Source: Candidatus Poribacteria bacterium
Lineage (GTDB): Bacteria > Poribacteria > WGA-4E > WGA-3G
DNA length: 64,000 bases
NCBI GenBank assembly: GCA_022828145.1
Contig: JAJEJA010000047.1
Location: forward strand, 1-64,000
Direction of reading: 5' to 3'
Below, in pieces: positions 10,281-20,208 of this stretch; position 1 is the stretch's first letter; each line of letters starts with the position of its first letter. A program made the position numbers and the translations under genes. The notes under the pieces were generated by a model. It was not told where the DNA came from, ran no database searches, and was given only the letters and a program-made list of their open reading frames with translations.

Positions 10281-10460
10281 TTTCTATACACATTTCGTCC
10301 CTCTGGGACTGTTGCATTGATGTCGTTTCTATTTTCGCTGAGTTTCTAACCCCATATAACTTAACTAATAGAACAGAGCAGCCCCAGCGGGGCGACAGGT
10401 GTATAGAAATGCAAATATACGATAATCTTTAGCCCCAGCGGGGCGACAGGTGTATAGAAA
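10281..10460. repeat. REP-like palindromic repeats (three units)
   Basis: GCCCCAGCGGGGCGACAGGT followed by GTATAGAAA occurs directly repeated at 10381-10409 and 10432-10460. A related unit lies inverted at 10281-10310 (TTTCTATACACATTTCGTCC, then CTCTGGGACT). Each core is self-complementary (CCCCAGCGGGG). The units resemble the AGTCCCGTAGGGAC repeats at 21603-21767. The array directly follows the PhyH stop codon, as REP-type elements often do. Confidence 0.7.
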
Positions 10461-10475
10461 GACAGACAGTTATTG

Positions 10476-10619
10476 TAACGTGATTTTGATAAATGTAGCG
10501 CAAACTTTCCAGTTTGCGAAGATGTGCCACAAACTGAAAGTTTGTGCTACAATGCACGCCTCTCGGATACGAAATGGTGTGAGTGAACGCAACCGAAATG
10601 ATTTATCAAACTCACGTTA
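10476..10619. repeat. 144-bp TIR element upstream of the LamG gene
   Basis: Left end TAACGTGATTTTGATAAA (10476-10493) and right end TTTATCAAACTCACGTTA (10602-10619) are inverted copies, 17 of 18 matching. Inside are the CAAACTTTCCAGTTTG and CAAACTGAAAGTTTG arms, as at 113-156. The right end stops 31 bases before the next start codon. It looks like a miniature element with no coding capacity. The whole 10268-10649 gap is otherwise free of genes. Confidence 0.72.
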
Positions 10620-10649
10620 TTGAACCAAAATTAGAAAGAGGAAAAACTC

Positions 10650-11432
10650 ATGCGAAACTTTATGGTTATGTTCCTTACAACTGTATTTCTGGCAGCGAGT
10701 TTTCAAATCAGCACAGCAAAAGAAACGGACGGACTGCTTGTCTATTTTGCTTTTGAAGATGGCGCAGGTGAAACCGTAACTGATCTGTCCGGAAACGGAC
10801 AGGATGGAATCTTACAAGGCGATACAAACTGGATCAGAGGCAAATATGGAAAGGGACTCAATTTCGGTGGTGAAAACGGATTTGTTCGCGTTCCTCATTC
10901 TCGTCAGTTCGAATTTACAGAGGGAATCACCATCTGTGCATGGATTCGTCCCACGTTGGAAAGAGGACCAGGTGAATGGCAACTCATCGCAGCGAAGGGA
11001 CCTGATGTAGATGAGTTTTTCGAAATACTCCTACATCCAGACGGTTTTATCTGGATGGGATGGAATCTCGCAGATGGACGTGTAGTGCCTCAGAAAAGCC
11101 TCAACAAGATTGCGAAAGATAAATGGCAGCACGTTGCCGTTTCGTTTCAGAGAGGAGAGTGGTGGACAGTTTACCTTGATGGTGAAGTGCTCATTAATCA
11201 TCCAAAACAGGATGCAAAATTAGCTCATGTTCAATCACCGCTGCTGATTGGTACTGAAGAACCGCCCAATTTAAACCGTTACTATAACGGTGATATGGAT
11301 GAATTCGCTCTGTTCAACCGCGGGCTTACCCAAAAGGAAATTAGAAAAATTCAGGCAGGTATTGAGATTTTATTAGCCGTTGAACCATCCGAGAAACTAA
11401 CCACTACGTGGGCACGCCTTAAAGCCTTTTGA
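10650..11432 (+). CDS. Secreted LamG/concanavalin A-like lectin domain protein
   Basis: A 260-residue exported protein. Residues 1-22 form a signal peptide (MRNFMVMF start, cleavage near STAKE). The rest is one Laminin_G_3 / ConA-like beta-sandwich with the typical LVYFAFEDGAGETVTDLSGNG opening segment, the GITICAWI strand, WQHVAVSF and the final MDEFALFNRGL element. Such domains usually bind glycans. The C-terminus, EKLTTTWARLKAF, is shared in pattern with the proteins at 39735-40532 and 48646-49599 and may be a sorting tag. AGAGGA precedes the ATG. The gene lies between two TIR elements. Confidence 0.88.
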   Translation: MRNFMVMFLTTVFLAASFQISTAKETDGLLVYFAFEDGAGETVTDLSGNGQDGILQGDTNWIRGKYGKGLNFGGENGFVRVPHSRQFEFTEGITICAWIRPTLERGPGEWQLIAAKGPDVDEFFEILLHPDGFIWMGWNLADGRVVPQKSLNKIAKDKWQHVAVSFQRGEWWTVYLDGEVLINHPKQDAKLAHVQSPLLIGTEEPPNLNRYYNGDMDEFALFNRGLTQKEIRKIQAGIEILLAVEPSEKLTTTWARLKAF

Positions 11433-11594
11433 TTATTCCGCTTGTGCCAAATTGACATTAGCCGTCAATAGCCGAATTTATTTAAAACTGCCAAATTGAC
11501 ACACTTTTTATTGAATGCAGCTTAATATGCCGATATATCTTGGCACATATATTGCACTTATATCTTAGTTTGTTGACGATAAAACATTAAATAA

Positions 11595-11726
11595 TAACGT
11601 GAATTTGATAATTAAATGCGATATGCGTTGTAGACATGTATTGTTCTATAATGGGTCAAGATGTTGGGTTTCGTTTCTCAACCCAACCTACGTATTTATT
11701 TGTTCTGATTTATCAAACTCACGTTA
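11595..11726. repeat. 132-bp TIR element upstream of dnaK
   Basis: Left end TAACGTGAATTTGATAAT (11595-11612) and right end TTTATCAAACTCACGTTA (11709-11726) are inverted, 16 of 18 matching. The interior differs from the 10476 element: it holds a GTTGGGTT...AACCCAAC hairpin (about 11663-11690) and a TATAAT at 11647-11652 that could serve as a -10 box. The right end is 28 bases from the dnaK ATG. The 11433-11594 part of the gap shows only AT-rich sequence. Confidence 0.7.
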
Positions 11727-11753
11727 AATGATACATATACATTGGAGATAAGA

Positions 11754-13679
11754 ATGTCTAAAGTAATTGGAATTGATTTGGGAACTACGAATTCTTGTGT
11801 GGCTGTCTTAGAAAGCGGTGATGCGAAGGTTATTGAAAACGCGGAAGGTAATCGGACAACACCTTCTATAGTCGGCTTTACGAAAGAGGGAGAACGACCT
11901 GTCGGACAAGTCGCCAAAAGACAAGCGATAACAAATCCTGAAAATACAATATTTTCTATTAAGCGATTCATGGGGCGGAAATTCAACGAACTCGGTGATG
12001 ATACTTCTCGAGTGCCTTATGAATTAAAAAGCGACAAAGATGGCGATGTTGCCGTAAATATTGAAGGTAAGGAATACTCTCCACCTGAGATTTCAGCGAT
12101 GGTATTGCGGAAAATGAAGGAAACCGCGGAAGCATATCTCGGCGAAGATGTTACGCAAGCTGTTATCACCGTACCTGCCTATTTCAATGATTCGCAACGT
12201 CAAGCAACTGCGGATGCTGGTAAAATCGCAGGTTTGGAAGTCTTACGGATCATCAATGAACCTACTGCTGCATCACTCGCTTATGGACTACAAAATGAAG
12301 GCGACAAAAAGATCGCTGTTTACGACCTCGGTGGTGGAACGTTCGACATCTCTATACTGGAGATCGGCGATGGTGTCTTTGAAGTGAAAAGCACAAATGG
12401 AGATACACATCTGGGTGGAGATGATTTTGACCAAACTATCATTGATTGGATGGCACAGGAATTCCTCAGCAGTCAAGGTATTGACCTCCGTAATGATCAG
12501 ATGGCATTGCAACGTCTAAAAGAGGCAGCGGAAACAGCAAAATGTGAGCTTTCCAGTACATTACAGACAGATATTAACCTGCCGTTTATTACTGTTGATG
12601 CCAGCGGACCGAAACACCTTAACTTGACACTTACACGTGCAAAATTGGAGCAGATAACAGATGAACTCGTTCAACGTTCCCTTGAACCGTGCCGACAAGC
12701 TCTTACGGATGCTGAAATTCAACCCTCCGAGATTGATGAAGTGATACTCGTCGGTGGACAGACACGGATGCCGAAAGTGCAAGAGGCAGTAAAGGAACTC
12801 TTTGGAAAAGAACCGCACAAGGGTGTGAATCCTGATGAGGTCGTTGCAGTAGGTGCAGCTATTCAGGGGGGTGTCCTCGCGGGTGATGAAGAGGTAAAAG
12901 ACATTCTGCTGCTTGATGTGACACCACTCTCACTCGGTATTGAGACCCTTGGCGGCATGTTTACAAGGTTGATAGAAAAGAATACGACTATTCCCACAAA
13001 GAAATCCGAAAAGTTCACGACTGCTGAAAATAATCAGACAGCTGTTGATGTTCATGTGCTTCAAGGGGAACGCGAACAGGCTGTCTACAACAAGACGATC
13101 GGTCGGTTCCGATTAGGGGACATTCCACCGGCTCCCAGAGGTATTCCGCAGATTGAGGTTACGTTTGATATTGATGCAAACGGTATCCTCAACGTTTCTG
13201 CTAAGGATACTGCAACTGGCAAAGAACAGAAGATCACAATCACTGCCTCCTCAGGCCTAACTGATGCTGAAATAGAACAGATGGTAAAAGATGCTGAAGT
13301 CCATGCTGAAGAAGATAAGCAGAAACGGGAAGAAGTTGAAACCCGTAATCGTGCTGATTCTTTAGTCTATGAAACTGAGAAAAACTTGCAGGAGTTTGGT
13401 GACAAGGTAGACGATGCGACGAAAGAGAAAGTTAACGCTGGTGTTGAACGTGTGAAGCAAGCACTGGAAGCGAATAACAATGCTGAAATAAAATCGGCTA
13501 CGGATGACCTGATGCAGATATGGCATGAGGCTTCTGCAAAACTTTATCAACAGACTGCGGATGCGGAACAGGGAACACCACCCGATGATGCTCCCTCTGA
13601 AGATGTTCCTGAAGGCGATGTCGTTGATGCTGAATACGAAGTCGTTGATGAAGATGCAGATGAAGAGAAGAAGGAATAA
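11754..13679 (+). CDS. dnaK: Molecular chaperone DnaK (Hsp70)
   Basis: ATP-driven cytoplasmic chaperone, 641 residues, full length. The start at 11754 ([15 protein letters not shown]) has GGAG 6 bases upstream; an in-frame TTG at 11742 is less likely. The N-terminal ATPase domain shows [28 protein letters not shown] and [10 protein letters not shown]. The substrate domain includes [14 protein letters not shown], and an acidic C-terminus ends in DADEEKKE with a preceding EVVDEDADE. The usual neighbours grpE and dnaJ are absent, and no CIRCE element is visible upstream. An inserted TIR element occupies the promoter region. Confidence 0.98.
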   Translation: MSKVIGIDLGTTNSCVAVLESGDAKVIENAEGNRTTPSIVGFTKEGERPVGQVAKRQAITNPENTIFSIKRFMGRKFNELGDDTSRVPYELKSDKDGDVAVNIEGKEYSPPEISAMVLRKMKETAEAYLGEDVTQAVITVPAYFNDSQRQATADAGKIAGLEVLRIINEPTAASLAYGLQNEGDKKIAVYDLGGGTFDISILEIGDGVFEVKSTNGDTHLGGDDFDQTIIDWMAQEFLSSQGIDLRNDQMALQRLKEAAETAKCELSSTLQTDINLPFITVDASGPKHLNLTLTRAKLEQITDELVQRSLEPCRQALTDAEIQPSEIDEVILVGGQTRMPKVQEAVKELFGKEPHKGVNPDEVVAVGAAIQGGVLAGDEEVKDILLLDVTPLSLGIETLGGMFTRLIEKNTTIPTKKSEKFTTAENNQTAVDVHVLQGEREQAVYNKTIGRFRLGDIPPAPRGIPQIEVTFDIDANGILNVSAKDTATGKEQKITITASSGLTDAEIEQMVKDAEVHAEEDKQKREEVETRNRADSLVYETEKNLQEFGDKVDDATKEKVNAGVERVKQALEANNNAEIKSATDDLMQIWHEASAKLYQQTADAEQGTPPDDAPSEDVPEGDVVDAEYEVVDEDADEEKKE

Positions 13680-13720
13680 AAGAGTACACTAACCGCTTAC
13701 TTCTCCCAAGAGGTGTTATT

Positions 13721-14326
13721 ATGTCTTATAGCGAATGGACCTTAGAATCGGTGCTGCCAGCATTTCAGCTTGAAGCAGTTGATACTGTAGGACTCTTCTC
13801 TGAAATAGAGGCGGTTGATCCGACTGCACATCTCGTGACAGCTTTAGCAAGAAAAGCCCCCTTAGCTGCGACTATAGGCACAGAGAAGGCAAAATCAGAA
13901 ATGATCGTTGCAGACGTACTTGTTGAACTTCTGGAACACTTTGATCGTAGTATCAGTCTTTTTTCTGGTATTGACTTCAACGTTGATTCTGAAAACGGAT
14001 TAACCGGCGTGTGTGATTTCTTAGTGAGTTTGTCCCCGCGGCAATCTCTTTTGGAGGCACCCGTTATTATCGTGGTTGAGGCGAAAAAAGATGACCTTCT
14101 CATCGGACTTGGACAGTGTGTCGCGGAGATGATCGCAGCACAACGTTTTAATGCTGAAAAAGGAAATGATATCCAGTGTGTTTATGGTGCCACCACTTCA
14201 GGGACAGACTGGAAATTTCTTAAATTGGAAGGGAACCGTCTTAATATTGATATGGTAATCTACACGATTGAGCGGTGTGATAGGATCCTCGGTATCCTTT
14301 CCAGTATGGTAGCACAGAAAGCATGA
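13721..14326 (+). CDS. Hypothetical protein with PD-(D/E)XK-like nuclease signature
   Basis: A 201-residue soluble protein with no signal peptide. The segment GVCDFLVS followed about 20 residues later by IIVVEAKK matches the acidic and ExK parts of the PD-(D/E)XK restriction-endonuclease-like fold. A following GQCVAEMIAAQRFN helix fits that fold too. It sits 41 bases after dnaK and before a type I restriction-modification locus, so a defence or DNA-repair link is plausible. It could also be a catalytically silent relative. I do not recognise a named family. Confidence 0.65.
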   Translation: MSYSEWTLESVLPAFQLEAVDTVGLFSEIEAVDPTAHLVTALARKAPLAATIGTEKAKSEMIVADVLVELLEHFDRSISLFSGIDFNVDSENGLTGVCDFLVSLSPRQSLLEAPVIIVVEAKKDDLLIGLGQCVAEMIAAQRFNAEKGNDIQCVYGATTSGTDWKFLKLEGNRLNIDMVIYTIERCDRILGILSSMVAQKA

Positions 14327-14414
14327 TATTAAGTTTGATAACTTCTTTAACATTACGGGAATGATGTTTTCCGTAGCAAACCTCAACACATTAATTATGA
14401 AGGAGGATAAAACT

Positions 14415-14702
14415 ATGTCTAAACATGATGATACTGCAAAACGTATTGCCAAGAAGAAAGGCACCGATTATAATAAGGGACCAGGTCCAGATATCAAGAC
14501 ACCTCGTCAAACTATTGAAGTGGAAACGTCTAACACTATTGGAGATGCGGGTGGTCAACTTCGGGGACATAAACGTCCTGTCTATGTCGCAGTAACAGAT
14601 GATAAGGCTGTTCCAAAGGCTTTGGAGCGTTACAAAGACACAACAATTGGCGTTATGGATTCTTCAGGCAAGATCAAAAAACGTTCTACACGTAAAAGAT
14701 AG
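14415..14702 (+). CDS. Small basic conserved hypothetical protein next to type I RM genes
   Basis: A 95-residue Lys/Arg-rich protein. I chose the ATG at 14415 because AGGAGG lies 8 bases upstream; an upstream in-frame start at 14361 has no such site. No domain is recognised. The first half is very basic (KRIAKKKGTDYNKG) and the middle is Gly-rich (GDAGGQLRGHKRPVYVAV). The C-terminus KIKKRSTRKR is strongly cationic and may bind nucleic acid. It lies 46 bases before hsdR and probably belongs to the same transcription unit. Confidence 0.7.
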   Translation: MSKHDDTAKRIAKKKGTDYNKGPGPDIKTPRQTIEVETSNTIGDAGGQLRGHKRPVYVAVTDDKAVPKALERYKDTTIGVMDSSGKIKKRSTRKR

Positions 14703-14748
14703 TCGTAATTTGATTATATGGGGTTGCATGCAGATGTAATTTTTGACT

Positions 14749-17055
14749 ATGAACGAAGCTGAAACGCGTATCAAAAACATAGATCCTTTGCTAAAAGAAG
14801 CTGGTTGGAGTGATTCAAACAATCCGAACGAGCCATCTTTTGTCCGTGAGCATTATATCACTGCTGGGAAAATAGGAGGGAAAGGGATACGCGGAAAAGC
14901 TAAACGGGCAGATTATCTGCTCTACTACCGGCAACCCCATTTTCCGATTGCTGTTGTTGAGGCAAAAGCGAACTACAAACTTCCATCTGATGGCCTTCAA
15001 CAAGCAAAAACCTACGCAGAAATGTTAGAGCTTAAATTCGCCTATTCTACAAATGGTGAACTACTTGTAGAGTTTGATTTTATAACAGGCATAGAGTCGA
15101 CATTCTACGAAATGCCTCAACCATCGGAACTTTGGCAACGCTTAAAAACACATGAAGGTTTTACTTCACAACAGGAAGACATTATTCTTTCACCGTTCGA
15201 CCTTACTGGTGGCAAAACTCCCAGGTACTACCAACAAATTGCGATAAACAATGTTATTTCTGCCATTGTAAAAGATCAAAGACGAATTCTTTTGACAATG
15301 GCAACCGGAACAGGTAAAACCACTACTGCTTTCCAAATCTGTTGGAAACTTTGGCAGCAACGTTGGAATCTCAAAACAGATCCGCGTCGCCCCAAAATTC
15401 TCTACTTATCCGATAGAAGAATTCTCGTTGACGATCCAATGAATAAAGAGTTTGCAGCCTTTGGCGATGCGCGACATCGGTTGGAGCATGGTGAAGTGGT
15501 CAAAAGCCGAGGTATCTATTTCGCGCTTTATCAGTCTATCGGTCCGAGAGAGAATAATCCTGGTATCTATCGTGAATACGCAAAGGATTTCTTTGATCTT
15601 ATTATTGTAGACGAATGCCATCGCGGTTCTGCTCAAGACGAAAGTGTATGGCGATCAGTTCTAGAATACTTTGAACCAGCAGTGCAACTCGGTATGACTG
15701 CTACACCTCTTCACGAAGAGACACGGAACACCTATCAATATTTTGACAATCCTGTCTATACTTACTCACTTAAACAGGGAATTGAAGATGGATTTCTTGC
15801 CCCTTATCGTGTTCGACACGTCTTAACTACAGCAGATGCAGAGGGTTGGCAACCTGACCCAGGGCAAACTGATCGACATGGTAAAATAATACCTGAAAAG
15901 CAGTACAACACTGAAGACTTTGAAAATACACTTGTTTTAAGACCGCGTACCGAAGCGATTGCTGAACATTTGACAGGTTTATTAGAATCTGACCCGTACG
16001 CCAAAACTATTGTTTTTTGTGTTGACCAAGAGCATGCTGGCACTATGCGAGAAATCCTCTCTAATCTGAACACTGAGCATGTCCAAAGATACCCTGATTA
16101 TGTAAGTCGCATCACCGCAGACGAAGGTGATTTTGGACGTGACCGTCTCAGTAGATTCCAAGATATTGAGGATGATTCTGTTATCATTGTAACTACCTCC
16201 AAACTTCTCACGACAGGTGTTGATGCACCGACCGTGAAGAATATTGCAATTGCACGCGGTGTTGGTTCAATGGTTGAATTTAAGCAGATGATCGGTAGAG
16301 GCACTCGGGTCTGTGAGGAATATGACAAATTCACTTTTAATATTATTGATTACACAGGAGCTTCGTTTAAACATTTTGCAGACCCTGATTTTGATGGCGA
16401 ACCGATAGATGAAGATGAAGAACTTATAGAAACCAGCGATAGACAGAGCAAAGGCAGAGGAAAAGGTAGTATTGTTCAACCTTCAAAAGGACGAAAACTT
16501 TATGTTGATGAAGGCGAAGTGACGATTGCTGAAGAAGGGGTATTTATTCTGAATCCCGACGGGAGTCAGCAACATAAAACTTATATAGAATATGTTAGGG
16601 GACATATCCTTTCTTTGTACGAATCTGAATCAGAATTACGCGAAAAATGGATAAATCAGCAATCGCGGAGTGAAATCATAGCAGACTTAGAAAAGATCGG
16701 TATTGATGGAGAGCAATTGGCAAAAGAATTACAATTTCCTGGTGCCGATACTTTTGATCTGTTTTGCCATGTCGCTTTCGGTGCTGATCTCCAAACAAGA
16801 GAAGAACGCGCGCAACGCGTACGAACAGAAACCGATTTTTTTAACCAGTATACAGTCAATGGCCAGTTTGTACTTGGGGCGTTGCTTGATAATTATACGC
16901 AACACGGTCCCGAAGAATTGACAATCCCAGATGCTTTACACGTTCCGCCTATTTCTGAGTTTGGCAATATCCCTGAAATCCTCAGAATTTTTGAAGGGGC
17001 AGAACAACTACGAAATGCTGTTGCAGAACTTCAGAAGTTGATTTATGAGGCATAA
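14749..17055 (+). CDS. hsdR: Type I restriction enzyme, restriction/translocase subunit HsdR
   Basis: The motor and nuclease of a type I restriction system, acting with HsdM and HsdS on unmethylated foreign DNA. About 769 residues. The N-terminal nuclease domain shows RADYLLYY with VVEAKANY (ExK, about residue 72). The SF2 helicase core has Walker A MATGTGKTTT (about 186), IIVDECHRGS (about 286), GMTATP, and the later TTGVDAPTV and IGRGTRV motifs. A TTG at 14743 is an alternative start; neither start has a strong ribosome site. It is 24 bases upstream of hsdM in an evident operon. It appears intact. Confidence 0.95.
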   Translation: MNEAETRIKNIDPLLKEAGWSDSNNPNEPSFVREHYITAGKIGGKGIRGKAKRADYLLYYRQPHFPIAVVEAKANYKLPSDGLQQAKTYAEMLELKFAYSTNGELLVEFDFITGIESTFYEMPQPSELWQRLKTHEGFTSQQEDIILSPFDLTGGKTPRYYQQIAINNVISAIVKDQRRILLTMATGTGKTTTAFQICWKLWQQRWNLKTDPRRPKILYLSDRRILVDDPMNKEFAAFGDARHRLEHGEVVKSRGIYFALYQSIGPRENNPGIYREYAKDFFDLIIVDECHRGSAQDESVWRSVLEYFEPAVQLGMTATPLHEETRNTYQYFDNPVYTYSLKQGIEDGFLAPYRVRHVLTTADAEGWQPDPGQTDRHGKIIPEKQYNTEDFENTLVLRPRTEAIAEHLTGLLESDPYAKTIVFCVDQEHAGTMREILSNLNTEHVQRYPDYVSRITADEGDFGRDRLSRFQDIEDDSVIIVTTSKLLTTGVDAPTVKNIAIARGVGSMVEFKQMIGRGTRVCEEYDKFTFNIIDYTGASFKHFADPDFDGEPIDEDEELIETSDRQSKGRGKGSIVQPSKGRKLYVDEGEVTIAEEGVFILNPDGSQQHKTYIEYVRGHILSLYESESELREKWINQQSRSEIIADLEKIGIDGEQLAKELQFPGADTFDLFCHVAFGADLQTREERAQRVRTETDFFNQYTVNGQFVLGALLDNYTQHGPEELTIPDALHVPPISEFGNIPEILRIFEGAEQLRNAVAELQKLIYEA

Positions 17056-17078
17056 TATACACAAAGAAAGGAAATAAT

Positions 17079-18677
17079 ATGACACAAAAAGCGAAACAGT
17101 TAAAACTACTTCAGGAAAAATCACAGACGACGGCACAGCAGTTGAACACCCTTATCAAATCTGCACGTGACATCATGCGGAAGGACAAAGGACTCAGCGG
17201 TGAATTAGACCGTATTCCGATGCTAACGTGGATTATGTTTCTTAAATTCCTTGACGACATGGAACATATCCGAGAATCAGAAGCTGAACTTGCAGGCAAA
17301 GATTTCCACCCACTTATTGATGAGCCATACCGTTGGCGAGATTGGGCAGCAGATGAAGGTGGAATAACTGGAGACGATCTGATAAACTTTATCAATCTTG
17401 AAGAAGCAAATCTTCCAGATGGCACTAAAGGACAAGGCCTTTTTCACTATTTACGTAACCTTCGATCTACAGATGGGAAGGGTCGTGAAGATGTCATTGC
17501 AACTGTTTTCAAAGGAATCATCAATCGGATACAATCTGGTTGGCTACTCAGAGATATAGTTAATAAAGTCAACAGTATCCATTTTGATGCATCCGAGGAG
17601 ATGCATACGCTTAGCCGTTTTTATGAAACGATGCTTCGGGAAATGCGTGATGCCGCGAAGGGATCTGGAGAATTTTATACACCTCGTCCCGTAGTTAAGT
17701 TTATTGTTGCTGTAACCAACCTTCAACTCGGTGAAACTGTACTTGACCCTGCTTGCGGTACTGGCGGTTTCCTCGTTGAAGCATTTACGCATCTTGAAAA
17801 ACAGTGTCAAACTATTGCCAAACGGCAAACGCTCCAAGAATCGACTATTTATGGTATAGAAGCTAAACCGATGTCTTATCTTCTCGGTCAGATGAATCTA
17901 CTTTTGCATGGGTTGGAGAATCCACAGATTGCGTTTGGAAACTCTCTTACTATTAAAAGATATAACGAAATTGGTGACAGTGACCGATACGATGTTATTC
18001 TGACAAATCCACCCTTTGGTGGTGAAGAAGAGGTAAGCGTCAAAAACTATTTCCCAACCAACATGCAAACCGCAGAAACCGCGCTACTATTCCTTCAGAT
18101 AATCATGCGAAGACTCAAACGTCCTGAACGCAACAAGGGAAAACCGGGACGTGCTGCAGTTGTTGTGCCAAACGGAACGCTTTTTGAAGATGGCGTCTGT
18201 GCACGTATTAAGGAAGAGCTGCTTAAGAACTTCAACCTTCATACGATTGTTAGATTACCAAAAGGCGTTTTCGCACCATATACCGGCATTCCAACGAACC
18301 TGCTCTTTTTCGACCGTTCCCATCCGACTAAGGAAATATGGTTCTATGAGATTCCGCTTCCTGAAGGTCGAAAAAACTATACGAAGACAAAACCGATGAG
18401 ATTTGAGGAATTTTTAGACTGCATTGAGTGGTTCCATCCGATAGCAGAACGTAAAGAAAATGAGTACGCATGGAAAGTTGACATTGGGGATGTCTTGCAA
18501 TATGATGAAGAAGGTAAGGTTGTCGCCGCGAATCTGGATATCAAGAATCCGAATAGTGCTGAATCTTTGGTGCATTTGCCTCCTAAGGAAATTGCTGATA
18601 GTATTATCCGTAAGGAACAGAGAATTTTGGAGTTGATAAGGGAAATCCAAGTGGAATCTTTAGGAGGTGAAGATTAA
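17079..18677 (+). CDS. hsdM: Type I restriction-modification DNA methyltransferase HsdM
   Basis: N6-adenine DNA methyltransferase, 532 residues. The N-terminal HsdM helical domain (about 10-160) is followed by the catalytic Rossmann domain with SAM motif I DPACGTGGFL (about 223) and catalytic motif IV NPPFGG (about 310). GEFYTPRPVV, typical of type I M subunits, precedes motif I. AAAGGAA lies before the start. The stop is followed after one base by the hsdS start, so the two are co-translated. Together with HsdS it forms the modification enzyme, and with HsdR the full nuclease. Confidence 0.96.
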   Translation: MTQKAKQLKLLQEKSQTTAQQLNTLIKSARDIMRKDKGLSGELDRIPMLTWIMFLKFLDDMEHIRESEAELAGKDFHPLIDEPYRWRDWAADEGGITGDDLINFINLEEANLPDGTKGQGLFHYLRNLRSTDGKGREDVIATVFKGIINRIQSGWLLRDIVNKVNSIHFDASEEMHTLSRFYETMLREMRDAAKGSGEFYTPRPVVKFIVAVTNLQLGETVLDPACGTGGFLVEAFTHLEKQCQTIAKRQTLQESTIYGIEAKPMSYLLGQMNLLLHGLENPQIAFGNSLTIKRYNEIGDSDRYDVILTNPPFGGEEEVSVKNYFPTNMQTAETALLFLQIIMRRLKRPERNKGKPGRAAVVVPNGTLFEDGVCARIKEELLKNFNLHTIVRLPKGVFAPYTGIPTNLLFFDRSHPTKEIWFYEIPLPEGRKNYTKTKPMRFEEFLDCIEWFHPIAERKENEYAWKVDIGDVLQYDEEGKVVAANLDIKNPNSAESLVHLPPKEIADSIIRKEQRILELIREIQVESLGGED

Positions 18678-18678
18678 G

Positions 18679-19842
18679 ATGGCAAAATGGGAAGAGGTTC
18701 GACTTGATGAAGTGCTTGTAGAACGTAAAGAGACCCCGGATCCTGTTGCATTGGAAACAGGCGAAATTCGTATCGTTTCCAAGATCGGCTTCAATACAGG
18801 TGAAATGGAATTTCGAGACAGTACAGTTACAAAAACCAAAATGATACAGTTTCAACCTGGGGACATAGTTATTTCTGGAATTGCCGCTGCTCAAGGAGCA
18901 ATTGCTATCTACCCTGACAATGAAGAAAAGCCAGCCTCTGCTACCATGCACTACAGTGCCTATTCTGTTAATCCGGAACGAGCGGATACTACATTTTTGT
19001 GGTGGTTGTTGAGGAGCACAGCGTTTCAGCATATTCTGTTTCGAACCTTGCATGGTGGAATCAAATCTGAATTGAAACCTAAACAACTTTTGCCAATATC
19101 AGTCAAACTACCGTCCCTATCAGAACAACACCACATTGTAGAGAAAATTAATCACTTTCTCACGAAAATCAATGAGGTGAGCTTGCTACGCGAACAATTA
19201 GAAAACGAATTATCTATGTTCGTCAGTTCAGTATATCGTGATATTTTGAAACCTCGTAAAGACTGGAAGGTAAAAAGCGTAAGGGAGTTGTGTGATAAAC
19301 CACAGTACGGGTATACTGCTTCTGCTATGGTTGAAGAAATTGGACCACATTTGCTTCGTATTACAGATATTCAAGCGGGTTCAGTCAACTGGGAAACAGT
19401 GCCTTACTGTGATTGCCCAAAACCGGAAAAATATCTTCTTGAGAAGGACGATATCTTATTTGCCCGTACTGGCGCGACGACCGGTAAGAGTTTTCTCATT
19501 GAAGAGTGTCCAACAGCCGTGTTTGCTTCATATTTGATACGGCTTCGTGTTCGTGAGTTGGTTACACCGCAATACCTCTATGCCTTCTTTCAGTCCCCAA
19601 GTTACTGGGAACAAATTTCGGATAACACAATTGGTAGTGCCCAACCGAATTGCAACGCAACGAAACTAGTATCTGTCAAAGTTCCAATTCCATCACTTGA
19701 AGAACAGCATCACATCGTAAGCCATTTGGAGAGTTTTCAAGAAAAGATTAGTAGTGTTAAAGTCCTTCAAACCCAAGCAACGCAGGACTTAGATTGTTTT
19801 CTTCCGTCTTTTATTGATAAGATTTTTCGCCAGGCCGAGTAG
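18679..19842 (+). CDS. hsdS: Type I restriction-modification specificity subunit HsdS
   Basis: Sequence-recognition subunit, 387 residues, with two target recognition domains. TRD1 (about 3-150) ends in LPSLSEQHHIVEKI and TRD2 (about 200-350) ends in IPSLEEQHHIVSHL, each followed by the conserved helical spacer. The ATG at 18679 has AGGAGG 11 bases upstream, inside the end of hsdM; an earlier GTG at 18667 overlaps that site and is less likely. Both halves look complete, so the system should be functional. The recognition sequence cannot be read from here. Confidence 0.93.
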   Translation: MAKWEEVRLDEVLVERKETPDPVALETGEIRIVSKIGFNTGEMEFRDSTVTKTKMIQFQPGDIVISGIAAAQGAIAIYPDNEEKPASATMHYSAYSVNPERADTTFLWWLLRSTAFQHILFRTLHGGIKSELKPKQLLPISVKLPSLSEQHHIVEKINHFLTKINEVSLLREQLENELSMFVSSVYRDILKPRKDWKVKSVRELCDKPQYGYTASAMVEEIGPHLLRITDIQAGSVNWETVPYCDCPKPEKYLLEKDDILFARTGATTGKSFLIEECPTAVFASYLIRLRVRELVTPQYLYAFFQSPSYWEQISDNTIGSAQPNCNATKLVSVKVPIPSLEEQHHIVSHLESFQEKISSVKVLQTQATQDLDCFLPSFIDKIFRQAE

Positions 19843-19938
19843 ATTTCTAATTCTTTTGCTGGCCTGCCATCGGAAATTAGGGTCCTTGTCTAAACCAGGA
19901 TTGTGGTATAATAACACTCTCACTGAAAGGAGTATCCT

Positions 19939-20118
19939 ATGGTGAACGAAAACGAAGAAACTTCACCCCGAGTTTAAAGCGGAGGTCGTTCTTGTGGTCC
20001 TTAGCTGTGAAAGTTCCCAAGCGGAAGTGTGCTGGCGACACAACCTTATCAAAGACCGACTCTCAAAGTAAAAACATCAACTCATTGAAAACGCAAAGAC
20101 TCTCTTTGAACCCCGTCT
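19939..20118 (+). pseudogene. IS3-family transposase OrfA remnant
   Basis: After an ATG with AAAGGAG upstream, the second frame (from 19955) reads KKLHPEFKAEVVLVVL, then SSQAEVCWRHNLIKDRLSK, a stop, and KHQLIENAKTLFE. This matches the helix-turn-helix OrfA of IS3-type elements, where the stop replaces the usual Trp. A frame change separates the ATG from this frame, so it carries at least two lesions and no OrfB follows. A TATAAT at 19907-19912 may be the old promoter. The rest of the 19843-20208 gap holds no gene. Confidence 0.75.
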
Positions 20119-20208
20119 CATCTCTAAAAAGGCTTTAAAATGTTGTGATAGTCCACTTCGTTAAATTCACCAACCTGTCCCTATTTGTTTATTTATAGAG
20201 GATCTGTA

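Noticed and set aside
10281..10460. CRISPR array
   Set aside because: Only two direct units and one inverted unit with palindromic cores and no regular spacers or cas genes. The 21603-21767 cluster fails for the same reason.
11742..11753. Earlier TTG start for dnaK
   Set aside because: It overlaps the GGAG ribosome site that serves the ATG at 11754, and DnaK proteins begin at [10 protein letters not shown].
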